Origin: JACPNE01 sp964444465
GTDB taxonomy: Archaea > Nanobdellota > Nanobdellia > SCGC-AAA011-G17 > JACPNG01
Length of the DNA stretch: 45,943 bases
Direction of reading: 5' to 3'
Assembly (NCBI GenBank): GCA_964444465.1
Contig: CAYUGZ010000006.1
Span: 1-45,943, forward strand
Part shown: piece by piece, positions 33,200 to 41,089 of the stretch
How positions within the stretch are numbered: position 1 is the first letter of the stretch
Layout: each line of letters starts with the position of its first letter
Made by a program: the position numbers and the translations under genes
The notes under the pieces: model-generated
What the model saw: only the letters and a program-made list of their open reading frames with translations
Told to the model about the DNA's origin: nothing
The model's database searches: none

Positions 33200-34230
33200 A
33201 ATATTATTAACTCCTTACTTGATTTAGTTAATATTTCTATCTTATTTTTCTTTAACAAAATATTATCCTCAATTCTTATGCCATAATTTTTATTGTAAAT
33301 TCCAGGTTCAATTGTGAAGATCATATTCTCTTTAAATATTTCTTTTGATAAATGATGTATACTAGGAGCTTCATGAATTCTCAGTCCAATACCATGTCCT
33401 AAAGAATGTATGAATCTTTTACCTAACATTCTCCTAATTACTTTATCTAATTCACTAACTGATTTGCCTATCTTAATTAAACTAATTGCCTTCAATTGGG
33501 CATTTAAAACTAAATTATAATCCTTTATCTCATTTTTAGATGGTTTTCCAATATACAAAGTTCTTGTTAGATCAGAACAATAATTTTCATAGATAAATCC
33601 AAAATCGATAACTAAAAATCCTTTTTTAATTTTATTTTTAGTTACACTACTATGTGCTATCCCACTATTTTTAGCATTAGCAACTATTGGATCAAAACTT
33701 ATTTTCAATCCATAGTCTCTCATCAAAGAATGAATTTTATTTGCAACTTCTAACTCTGTCTTAAAATTAAAATTATTTATAATTTCTTTAAATATTTTAT
33801 CTGTAATGTTACAGGCTTTTTTTGTGTATTCAATTTCTTTAGTTGTTTTTGTTAATCTTAATTCATCACATTTTTTCGAAATATCAACAAATCTTTTTAC
33901 TTTTAAATATTTTTTAATTCTAGATTTAGAATTTAAAGTAACTCTTTCATAATTCAAACCAATTTTCTTAGCTTTTATTTTGTTTATATATTCAAAAGGA
34001 TTAGACTTAGAGATAATATTCTTTACTTTAGCTTCTTTTTTAGCTCTTGGATACTCCATTTTTGAAGTAATTAAAACTATATTATTTTGTGTAATCAATA
34101 AAATGCCAGAATCAAATCCACTAAAATACAAAAAATTAAAATCTATTCTATCAGTAGGATTTGAAAAAAATAGAGTATAGTCTATCTCTTCTTTTTTCAA
34201 ATAATTTTGAAATTCTTTTAGTTTCATCAT
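33196..34230 (-). CDS. M24 family Xaa-Pro peptidase
   Basis: 344 aa. An N-terminal creatinase-like domain (~1-120) precedes the pita-bread catalytic domain. Metal ligands are visible in LVIDFGFIYENYCSDLTRT (two Asp, ~205-223), HSLGHGIGLRIHE (His, ~275-287), FTIEPGIYN (Glu, ~303) and GIRIEDNILL (Glu, ~315). It matches PepQ or Xaa-Pro aminopeptidases, which cleave bonds next to proline. It is first in a minus-strand operon with the short M29 gene. Two ATG codons stand in tandem at the start. Its promoter region (40 nt) is shared with the divergent M16 gene. Confidence 0.9.
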   Translation of the reverse strand: MMKLKEFQNYLKKEEIDYTLFFSNPTDRIDFNFLYFSGFDSGILLITQNNIVLITSKMEYPRAKKEAKVKNIISKSNPFEYINKIKAKKIGLNYERVTLNSKSRIKKYLKVKRFVDISKKCDELRLTKTTKEIEYTKKACNITDKIFKEIINNFNFKTELEVANKIHSLMRDYGLKISFDPIVANAKNSGIAHSSVTKNKIKKGFLVIDFGFIYENYCSDLTRTLYIGKPSKNEIKDYNLVLNAQLKAISLIKIGKSVSELDKVIRRMLGKRFIHSLGHGIGLRIHEAPSIHHLSKEIFKENMIFTIEPGIYNKNYGIRIEDNILLKKNKIEILTKSSKELIIL

Positions 34231-34240
34231 CTTAGAAACT

Positions 34241-34260
34241 CTTATAAATTATATAAATTT
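34241..34260. promoter_or_regulatory. Overlapping divergent TATA elements of M24 and M16 genes
   Basis: CTTATAAATTATATAAATTT lies in a 40-nt gap. Its left half is ~25 nt before the M16 ATG (34271) and its right half, read on the minus strand, ~25 nt before the M24 ATG (34230). The two promoters must overlap. Confidence 0.45.
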
Positions 34261-34270
34261 TTGGGCTAAT

Positions 34271-35467
34271 ATGAAAAAAAAATTAAATAATGGATTAAGA
34301 ATAATTTTCAAGAAAAAAAATAATAATTCAGTAACATTATCTGTTTTAGTTAAAACAGGATCTAATTATGAGAATAAAGGAGAGGAAGGGATCTCTCATT
34401 TTATAGAACATTTATTATTTGAAGGAACTAAAAAAAGGACATCTCAAGAAATTACAAATTCTATTGAAAGTTTAGGTGGAGATATGAATGCATTTACTTC
34501 ACATGAAGCTACTGTTTACTTCATAACAATCCCAAAAAAACATTTTGATATAGCATTAGATATTTTATCAGATATGATTCAAAATCCAAAATTTGATTCA
34601 AAAATAATAGAAAAAGAAAGAAAAGTTATTTTAGAAGAGATTAATCTACATACAGATGATCCTAAAGTATATCAATGGATTTTATTTTTAAAAAATTTAT
34701 ATGAAAAACATCCTACAAGAAATCCAATTTATGGGGATGAAAAGTCAATGAAATCAATAAAAAGACAAGATATTTTAGAATATTATAACAAATATTACTG
34801 TCCTAACAATATGATAATAAGTATTGTAGGTAATATAAATAATCCATTAAAAAAAATAGAAAAATCATTTTCAAAATTTAAAAATAGAAAAATTCCTAAA
34901 AGAAATATTATAAAAGAACCCTCAAACAAAAATAAAATTACAAAAGAAATAAGAAAAATTTTACATTCTTATTTAGTTTTAGGTTATAAAGTAGGTAAAA
35001 GATTAGAAAAAGATTTCTATGCTTTAGAAGTAATCAGAGCAATTGTTGGAAGAGGGCAATCAGGAAAATTATTTGATGAAATAAGAACAAAAAGAGGGTT
35101 AGCATATTCAGTAGGAGTACATCATGATTCTTCAGTAGATTATGGATTTTTTGCAATCTATGTTGGAATGGATAAAAAAAATGTAAGTCTAGTCAAAAAA
35201 ATAATCCTAAAAGAATTAAATAAAATAAAGAATATTGATTCTAAAGAACTAAAAGATGCAAAAACATATTTAGAGGGTAACTTTCTATTAGACATAGATG
35301 ATAATAGAAAAGAATCAATTAGTTTAGTCGATTGGGAGATGATTAAAGATTCTAATTTAGTTTATGATTATCTAAAAAACATAAATAAAGTTACTCAAAA
35401 AGATGTTGTAAGAGTGGCTAAAAAATATTTTAATAACAGTTATACTTTAGTTACTATAGAATCTTAA
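34271..35467 (+). CDS. M16 family zinc peptidase (single-chain, PqqL/processing-peptidase-like)
   Basis: 398 aa, the M16B size. The inverted zinc motif HFIEH (HxxEH) is at 43-47 and the third ligand Glu lies in VILEEINLHTDDP (~116-128). The second half has the non-catalytic repeat with GQSGKLFDEIRTKRGLAYSVGVHH (~262-285). M16B enzymes degrade short peptides in a closed chamber, often as heterodimers with an inactive partner. No second M16 gene is nearby, so a homodimer is likely. M16 is more typical of bacteria and organelles, and transfer from bacteria is possible. Its 3' end overlaps gatB by 4 nt. Confidence 0.93.
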   Translation: MKKKLNNGLRIIFKKKNNNSVTLSVLVKTGSNYENKGEEGISHFIEHLLFEGTKKRTSQEITNSIESLGGDMNAFTSHEATVYFITIPKKHFDIALDILSDMIQNPKFDSKIIEKERKVILEEINLHTDDPKVYQWILFLKNLYEKHPTRNPIYGDEKSMKSIKRQDILEYYNKYYCPNNMIISIVGNINNPLKKIEKSFSKFKNRKIPKRNIIKEPSNKNKITKEIRKILHSYLVLGYKVGKRLEKDFYALEVIRAIVGRGQSGKLFDEIRTKRGLAYSVGVHHDSSVDYGFFAIYVGMDKKNVSLVKKIILKELNKIKNIDSKELKDAKTYLEGNFLLDIDDNRKESISLVDWEMIKDSNLVYDYLKNINKVTQKDVVRVAKKYFNNSYTLVTIES

Positions 35468-36867
35468 GAGATTTTATCAATAATAATTTTTTTAACAACA
35501 TCTGGCTTAGCTTGTCCTTTAGTTAATCTCATAACTTGTCCAACAATAAAATTCAATGATTTTTCTTCTCCTTTCTTATAATCTTCAACAGCTTTTTTAT
35601 TTTTTTTAATAGCTTCTTCACAAATCTTATCTAATTCATCTTCTTTAGCAATAACTCTTAGTCCTTCTTTTTTAACAAATTCTTTAACATCAAAAGGTTT
35701 TTTTATTAATTTTTCTAAAATCTTTTTTGCATTTGCATCTGTTATTTGATTTTTTTCAACTAAATTTAGTAAATCAATCAAATGTTTTTCATCCATCTCT
35801 AAATCTTCTATACTCTTTTTATTATAATTTAAAACTCTCAATAATTCTCTTCTTAACCATCTAGCAGCTAGTATAGGATCTATCTCTTTAGACACTTTTT
35901 CAAATAACAAAGCTAATTTATGTTCTTGTGATAAAACTTCTGCATCTTTTTTATCTAATTTAAATTCTTTTAAATATCTCTTAATCTTCTCATGTGCTAA
36001 CTCTGGAATTTCTTCTTTAGATTTATTTATTTTATCCTTATCAAACTCTACTTTCACTAAATCTCCTTCAAATATATATCCATAATCTATATCTTCTTCT
36101 TTTTGTCTTAATGAAAATGTTATTCCTTTATTAGAATCCCATGCCCTTGTTTCTTGTTCAATTTTTTTAGAATTCTTTTGTCTATCTACTTCATTTAATA
36201 AAGCAGTCTCAACTTCTTTAAATCCTGAAATGTTTTTTATTTCTACTTTAGTATATCCTTTTTCTTTAATTGAGATATTAGCATCTACTTTTATTGGATT
36301 TTTATTAGGATCATATATTCCTAAATAACTTATTACTGAAATTAATTTTCTTAAAAAATCTCTAGCTTCTTCAGGACTTTCTAAATCCGCTTCTGTAACA
36401 ATCTCGCATAAAGGCATTCCTGCCCTATTATAATCAACTGAAACGTAACTAGATTTTTGCATTCCCCCTGGATGAACTAATGATCCAGGATCTTCTTCTA
36501 AGTGAATTCTCTTCAATTTTATTTCTTTATTTTCTAATTTTAACAATCCCTCTACACCTAAAGGAACATCATATTGGGTGATTTGAAAATTTTTGTTCAT
36601 ATCTGGATAAAAATAATTTTTTCTAGAAAAGAAAATTTCATTATTAACCTTAAAATTTAAAGCTAAAGACAATTTTAAAGCTTGATTTATAGCTTCATTA
36701 TTCAACACTGGTTTGGATCCAGGATGACCCAAACAAGTAACACAAGTATGGGTATTTGGCTCAGAATCCTCTTTAGGTAGAGAACAACCACAAAATAATT
36801 TAGTTTTTAATTTGTTTAGAGGGACATGACACTCTAATCCTATTTTTATCATTTTATTGAATCTCAT
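35464..36867 (-). CDS. gatB: Aspartyl/glutamyl-tRNA amidotransferase subunit B
   Basis: 467 aa, full length. It holds the kinase site that activates Asp-tRNA-Asn or Glu-tRNA-Gln before amidation. Motifs: IKIGLECHVPLNKLKTKLFCGCSLP (~7-32, with CxC and later CVTCLGHPGSKPVLN), KNYFYPDMNKNFQITQYDVPLG (~85-105), IHLEEDPGSLVHPGG (~120-135), VDYNRAGMPLCEIVTEADLESPEEAR (~142-168) and the C-terminal YqeY-like tail (KKAVEDYKKGEEKSLNFIVGQVMRLTKGQAKPD). gatC and gatA are 2.3 kb away on the same strand, beyond an unrelated plus-strand operon. Confidence 0.95.
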   Translation of the reverse strand: MRFNKMIKIGLECHVPLNKLKTKLFCGCSLPKEDSEPNTHTCVTCLGHPGSKPVLNNEAINQALKLSLALNFKVNNEIFFSRKNYFYPDMNKNFQITQYDVPLGVEGLLKLENKEIKLKRIHLEEDPGSLVHPGGMQKSSYVSVDYNRAGMPLCEIVTEADLESPEEARDFLRKLISVISYLGIYDPNKNPIKVDANISIKEKGYTKVEIKNISGFKEVETALLNEVDRQKNSKKIEQETRAWDSNKGITFSLRQKEEDIDYGYIFEGDLVKVEFDKDKINKSKEEIPELAHEKIKRYLKEFKLDKKDAEVLSQEHKLALLFEKVSKEIDPILAARWLRRELLRVLNYNKKSIEDLEMDEKHLIDLLNLVEKNQITDANAKKILEKLIKKPFDVKEFVKKEGLRVIAKEDELDKICEEAIKKNKKAVEDYKKGEEKSLNFIVGQVMRLTKGQAKPDVVKKIIIDKIS

Positions 36868-36952
36868 ATGTAATTTATATCTTTTTTGATTAAAGAAAAT
36901 GTATAGATTCTATTAAAGAAAAGCTTATAAGAACACATTTTAAATCATTAAA

Positions 36953-37180
36953 ATGGGTTTTTTACAAAATTTGATTATAACAATAATAGTAATCATCGCT
37001 TTAATAGCGATATATAGCTTATTTAGTAAAAATCCAGAAAAATACTACAAACTAGCTTCAAAATCCCATAAAAAAGGTGAAAAATATCATTTATTAGGGG
37101 ATTCAGAGTTGTCTAAGGAATATTATGAAGAATCAGAACATTATAGAAAGAAAGCTGAGGAATTGAAAAATGTGGTATAA
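36953..37180 (+). CDS. Small N-terminally anchored protein of AAA+ operon
   Basis: 75 aa. One transmembrane helix (residues ~5-24, LQNLIITIIVIIALIAIYSLF) is followed by a charged helical hairpin (ESGKYYKLASKSHKKG-like, in fact EKYYKLASKSHKKGEKYHLLGD then ELSKEYYEESEHYRKKAEELK), which resembles one TPR-like repeat facing the cytosol. Its last 11 nt overlap the first ATPase gene, so the two are translationally linked. It could anchor the ATPases at the membrane (inference). Family not recognised. Confidence 0.7.
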   Translation: MGFLQNLIITIIVIIALIAIYSLFSKNPEKYYKLASKSHKKGEKYHLLGDSELSKEYYEESEHYRKKAEELKNVV

Positions 37181-38105
37181 TGAACTAAACTTTGATTCTA
37201 ATCCTTTTTCACTAAATAGATCTCTAGATTTAGTAGGATATGAAGATGCAATAGATGAAATGATCTATACATTAGAATCAGGAAATATGATATTTATAGA
37301 GGCTCCAGAGGGATTTGGAAAGACTTCTTTACTAAAAATCGCTATTGATAATTATAAAGGGGAAGGAAGAGTAGCATATATTGATTGTAATAGATTAGAT
37401 GATCTTAATATTGAAAGAGTAATAATGAACAAGTATGGATTTATTAAAAAACTTTTCTCAAAAACTCCAAAAGATATGATAATTTTAATTGATAATATCA
37501 ACAATCTTTCTAAGAAAAATTGTGAAAGGATGAAATATTTCTTTGATCAAAATTACATAAGATCTGTTGTATTTTCAGGTGTTGATTACAATTCCGTTTA
37601 TTTTACCCCAAGTTTAAAAGAAAGAATAAGTAAAGTAGAAAAACTTCCAGAATTAAAAGATGAAGAAGCAATGGAGATAATAGAATCTAGAATAGGTAAT
37701 AATGAATTACTTTCAAAAGAAATAGTAAAATCAATCTTTTCAATATCTGAAAAAAATCCAAAACAATTTATACAAAATTGTGAAAAGGCAGCTAAATATG
37801 CTGTTGAAAATTATAGTAGAGTTGTAAAACAAGAACATATAACTAAAATTTTTAATAAAAAAGAAGAAATAAAACAAGAATCTAATGAAAATAAAGAAAA
37901 ATTAATTAAAATAAAACCAAAAAAAGAAACATATAAACAAAAAGTTGAGAAAGAGATAAAGAAAAAACAAAAAAAACAACCAAAAAAAACTAAAGAAACA
38001 CCAAAAGAAGAAGAGAAAGAGATAATAACAAAAGAAGTGGATCTTGAAGTGATAGAAAACGAATTAGAAAAATCTAAACAAAACGTAGCGGAAAAATATT
38101 ATTAA
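37170..38105 (+). CDS. AAA+ ATPase with altered Walker B (ExeA/Orc-like)
   Basis: 311 aa. The N-terminus MWYNELNFDSNPFSL matches the second ATPase of this operon. Walker A is intact (APEGFGKT, 45-52). Walker B reads IILIDN, with Asp108 but Asn109 where the catalytic Glu is expected, so ATP may bind but be hydrolysed poorly. YIDCNRLDDLN (~70-80) is also shared with the paralogue (YYSCNRTEDNLD). The AAA+ lid ends near 230; residues ~233-311 are a Lys/Glu-rich tail. The family looks like ExeA/TniB or Cdc6-like STAND-related ATPases, but I cannot place it. It starts inside the small membrane protein gene. Confidence 0.8.
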   Translation: MWYNELNFDSNPFSLNRSLDLVGYEDAIDEMIYTLESGNMIFIEAPEGFGKTSLLKIAIDNYKGEGRVAYIDCNRLDDLNIERVIMNKYGFIKKLFSKTPKDMIILIDNINNLSKKNCERMKYFFDQNYIRSVVFSGVDYNSVYFTPSLKERISKVEKLPELKDEEAMEIIESRIGNNELLSKEIVKSIFSISEKNPKQFIQNCEKAAKYAVENYSRVVKQEHITKIFNKKEEIKQESNENKEKLIKIKPKKETYKQKVEKEIKKKQKKQPKKTKETPKEEEKEIITKEVDLEVIENELEKSKQNVAEKYY

Positions 38106-38106
38106 A

Positions 38107-38808
38107 ATGGAAATTTGGTATGAAGAAGTAGGATTTAATAACAATCCATTCAGTATAAAACCAGCAGCATATCACAATGAATTGTATGGTTATGATGTAG
38201 TTAGTATGATCTCACAAGTTAATGATGGAAAAGTATTGTTTATAGAAGGAGAATATGGAAAAGGTAAAACAACAATACTAAAAAAAATAATAAAAGAATT
38301 TGGTGGGAAGAATAAATTAATTTATTATAGTTGTAATAGAACAGAAGATAATTTAGATATTCAAAAATTGGTGGATGAAAGACCTGGATTTTTTTCTAGA
38401 ATATTCGGAAATGCTCCAAATGATATGATTTTATTGCTAGATGAAGTTCAAGATTTACTTGCAGAAGATTCTGATCAAATAGTTAAAAGTTATAAAAAAT
38501 TCTTCAAATCAATAGTTTTAGTAAGCTCTGATTATAAAGAAATAAAGTTTAGTAATGGTTTAAAAGAGATTATAGGAGATAATGTAATAAGATTAGAAGA
38601 ACTTTCAGATGAAGATAGTATAAAGATAATAAGAAAAAGAGTTGGAGACAGATTATTAACAGATGATCAAATTAAAAAAATAGCTAAAAAATCAGATAAT
38701 AATCCTAGAAAATTATTAAAAAATTGTGAAAAAGTTAGTAGATATTCTATTAATCTTGGATATGATGCTATAAAGGATGAACATATAAAGAAGAACTTAG
38801 GAGAGTAA
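38107..38808 (+). CDS. AAA+ ATPase, paralogue with complete Walker motifs
   Basis: 233 aa. MEIWYEEVGFNNNPFSI parallels the upstream ATPase. Walker A is GEYGKGKT (48-55) and Walker B is ILLLDE (Asp112, Glu113), so this copy should hydrolyse ATP. A sensor-like strand IVLVSSD and the lid with DNNPRKLLKNCEKVSRY (~198-214) match the paralogue's EKNPKQFIQNCEKAAKY. It lacks the charged tail. It starts 1 nt after the first ATPase. The pair probably forms a hetero-oligomer with one active and one regulatory subunit; the process served is unknown. Confidence 0.82.
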   Translation: MEIWYEEVGFNNNPFSIKPAAYHNELYGYDVVSMISQVNDGKVLFIEGEYGKGKTTILKKIIKEFGGKNKLIYYSCNRTEDNLDIQKLVDERPGFFSRIFGNAPNDMILLLDEVQDLLAEDSDQIVKSYKKFFKSIVLVSSDYKEIKFSNGLKEIIGDNVIRLEELSDEDSIKIIRKRVGDRLLTDDQIKKIAKKSDNNPRKLLKNCEKVSRYSINLGYDAIKDEHIKKNLGE

Positions 38809-38821
38809 TTTTTTATTAAGA

Positions 38822-39154
38822 ATGGTACAGAGATATTATGCTAAGAATGAAATTAATTTTTCTGAAGAAGAAATAAGAAGAGCTAAAGAATTTTTAGGAG
38901 AACAAGGTTTTGATGTAGCTCAAGATAATAGTACTGCTTACACCAAAAATGGAAGAGCTTATAAAAGAAATACAAATATTGCCATTACATTCATGCCAAG
39001 TATTAGATCTAAGGGAAAAACCGAAATGGTAATGATCGAACATGCTGGATCACGAAATCCAAGTTATGAAGAAGAGATAATAGGGGGATTAGTGGAGATA
39101 ATGGGACCTGAAAAAACATCAACAGGTGTAGGAGTTAATTGGGAAGAATTATAA
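38822..39154 (+). CDS. Hypothetical protein, last gene of AAA+ operon
   Basis: 110 aa, soluble, mixed alpha/beta. It has an N-terminal helix (SEEEIRRAKEFLGEQGFDVAQ), then strands with ITFMPSIRSKGKTEMVMIEHAGSRNPSYEEEIIGGLVEIMG, and a Gly-rich end. No family recognised. It follows the second ATPase by 13 nt and probably belongs to the same transcript. It converges on gatA with an 11-nt gap. Confidence 0.65.
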   Translation: MVQRYYAKNEINFSEEEIRRAKEFLGEQGFDVAQDNSTAYTKNGRAYKRNTNIAITFMPSIRSKGKTEMVMIEHAGSRNPSYEEEIIGGLVEIMGPEKTSTGVGVNWEEL

Positions 39155-39165
39155 AAACCAATATA

Positions 39166-40542
39166 TCAAACATTTACTTTCTTTCCAACTTCTATCAATT
39201 TTTTCTCATCTAAATAATTTCCAATAAACATAGCTCCAATAGGCATCTTATTTTTACTATTTCCAACATTAACACTTAAATGAGGTAATCCAGCTAAATT
39301 AGGACCAACAGTTAACAAATCAATCATATAATTCTCAATGATACTTAACTTATCAACATCTTTAATTTTCGGAGCAACCATTGGAACAGTTGGACTCAAT
39401 AAAACATCAAATTTCTTAAACGCTTTTTTATATTCTTCAATTATCATAGTTCTAATTTTCATTGCTTTCGTATAATAAGCTTCCCTATAACCAGCCATTC
39501 TTGCAAAAGTTCCAATCATTATTCTTCTTTTAACTTCTTTACCAAAATTATTACTTCTAACTTTAGTAAAATATTCATTATATACTTCATCTAACTCTTC
39601 ATGAACACCATATCTCATTCCACAATATTTTGCTAAATTTGTACTAGCTTCAGAAGGGGCAATTAAAAAATAAGTTGGGATTCCATATTCAATTGAGATA
39701 GGTAAAGAAACATATTCGTATTTAATTCCCAATTCATTTATTTTTTCCAAAATTTTATCTTTAATTTCATCATCAACATTAAATGCTTCTTTTATAATTC
39801 CAATCTTTTTAACTTTAGAATCTTTATTCAAATCTTTATTTAATGAAGTACTATCATTTTCATCATATCCTTTCATAACATCCAATAATAAATCAACATC
39901 CTCAACATCTTTTGCTATCCCTCCAATTTTATCAAGGCTGTTAGCATAATCTATTAACCCATATCTAGAAACTAAACCATAAGTTGGACACAACCCAACA
40001 ACACCACAAAAACTAGCAGGATTTACAATACTTCCACCAGTAGATTCAGAAACTGCTAAATGAGGATATTTTGATAACTTAGCAATTCCTCCTGCTCCTC
40101 CTGAACTTCCACCAGTTACTCTTTCTTTATCAATAGGATTTTTAGGGATTTTATAATCCAATCCCATATTAGTACTAAAACCACCAAAACCAAATTCATC
40201 TTGAGAAGTCTTTCCGATAATTATTCCACCTTCATCAATAATTTTTTGAATTGCTGTAGCATTAAATAATGGTTTGTAATCTTTTAAAATTCTACTTCCC
40301 GCAGTTGATTCTATATCTTTAACACAAATACAATCTTTAACAGAAATAGGGACACCCAATAATCTTCCTTTTTTATTTTTCTTAATTTTTTTAGCTTGTT
40401 CTAAAGCTAATTCATCACTTATTACATTAAAATAATTATATTCTTTATTTATTTTTTTAGCTTCATCCAAAACTTTTTTTGTATGTTCAACTACATCAAT
40501 ATTTCCAGATTTAACCTCTTTAACAAAATCTTTAACTTTCAT
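39166..40542 (-). CDS. gatA: Aspartyl/glutamyl-tRNA amidotransferase subunit A
   Basis: 458 aa amidase that releases ammonia from glutamine or asparagine for GatB. The Ser-cisSer-Lys triad is complete: Lys69 (PISVKDCIC), Ser147 (GGSSGGAGG) and Ser171 (STGGSIVNPAS), with the same 24-residue Ser-Ser spacing as S. aureus GatA. The Gly/Ser-rich amidase signature lies between them. It overlaps gatC by 4 nt and is the last gene of the translin-aspS-87aa-gatC-gatA operon. Confidence 0.96.
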   Translation of the reverse strand: MKVKDFVKEVKSGNIDVVEHTKKVLDEAKKINKEYNYFNVISDELALEQAKKIKKNKKGRLLGVPISVKDCICVKDIESTAGSRILKDYKPLFNATAIQKIIDEGGIIIGKTSQDEFGFGGFSTNMGLDYKIPKNPIDKERVTGGSSGGAGGIAKLSKYPHLAVSESTGGSIVNPASFCGVVGLCPTYGLVSRYGLIDYANSLDKIGGIAKDVEDVDLLLDVMKGYDENDSTSLNKDLNKDSKVKKIGIIKEAFNVDDEIKDKILEKINELGIKYEYVSLPISIEYGIPTYFLIAPSEASTNLAKYCGMRYGVHEELDEVYNEYFTKVRSNNFGKEVKRRIMIGTFARMAGYREAYYTKAMKIRTMIIEEYKKAFKKFDVLLSPTVPMVAPKIKDVDKLSIIENYMIDLLTVGPNLAGLPHLSVNVGNSKNKMPIGAMFIGNYLDEKKLIEVGKKVNV

Positions 40543-40823
40543 ACTACTCTAGGTCCTTTAAAATAACCATCTTTCTTATTTTTAGTATTCTTTAATGCTT
40601 GTTCTTGAGTCAAACAATCTTTAACTTTATCTTCTCTAAAAACATTCTTTAATTCAAAAGGTTGGAAACTAGGTTTAATATTTTTTACATTTAATTTATC
40701 TAATTTAGAAAAAGCATCTATAATCTCTTTAAATTCAGAAAGAAATTCATCTAATTCTTTTTTTGTTAATTCTAATCTAGCATTTTCAGCTACTTTTTTT
40801 ATTAATTCTTTGTCAACTTTCAT
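40539..40823 (-). CDS. gatC: Aspartyl/glutamyl-tRNA amidotransferase subunit C
   Basis: 94 aa, usual length. It wraps around GatA and tethers it to GatB. Recognisable by KVAENARLELTKKELDEFLSEFKEIIDAFSKLDKL and the conserved FREDKV...LTQEQALKN...GYFKGPRVV ending. It overlaps gatA by 4 nt and starts 1 nt after the stop of the 87-aa gene. Confidence 0.93.
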   Translation of the reverse strand: MKVDKELIKKVAENARLELTKKELDEFLSEFKEIIDAFSKLDKLNVKNIKPSFQPFELKNVFREDKVKDCLTQEQALKNTKNKKDGYFKGPRVV

Positions 40824-40824
40824 T

Positions 40825-41088
40825 TTAAATCATGGAATCTAAATCAAGAGGTTTCATAGGTATAAAAGTAACATGACTTCCCAAAGATTTTTCTACTTTA
40901 TCTTTAAAACATAAACTATGAATTAAACCACTTCTTTCTACTCCTTTTTCTTGTGTAATAAGTCTATAATATAAAATAGGGGATAAAGTTCCAGTATTAT
41001 TAATGGACCTATCACACTCACAACAAACTTTTCTTCCTTCAACTACTTCTTCTAAAACTTCTATTTCTACAGAATTATAAAAGTTCAT
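40825..41088 (-). CDS. Small putative zinc-binding protein within aspS-gatCA operon
   Basis: 87 aa. Four potential zinc ligands, Cys22-x2-Cys25 (VCCECD, with an extra Cys23) and His56-x2-Cys59 (LIHSLCF), are spaced like a small zinc ribbon or treble clef. The flanks are beta-type segments (VEIEVLEEVVEGRKV; SPILYYRLITQEKGVERSG) and the tail is VTFIPMKPLDLDSMI. No family recognised. It is separated by 1 nt from both aspS and gatC, so it is co-expressed with the Asn-tRNA pathway. It may be an assembly or tRNA-binding factor of the transamidosome; this is inference from position. Confidence 0.75.
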   Translation of the reverse strand: MNFYNSVEIEVLEEVVEGRKVCCECDRSINNTGTLSPILYYRLITQEKGVERSGLIHSLCFKDKVEKSLGSHVTFIPMKPLDLDSMI

Positions 41089-41089
41089 T

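Noticed and set aside
37170..38808. AAA+ pair as replication initiator Orc1/Cdc6
   Set aside because: Proteins lack a recognisable C-terminal winged-helix domain and no AT-rich repeat origin or mini-ORB-like inverted repeats are visible nearby.
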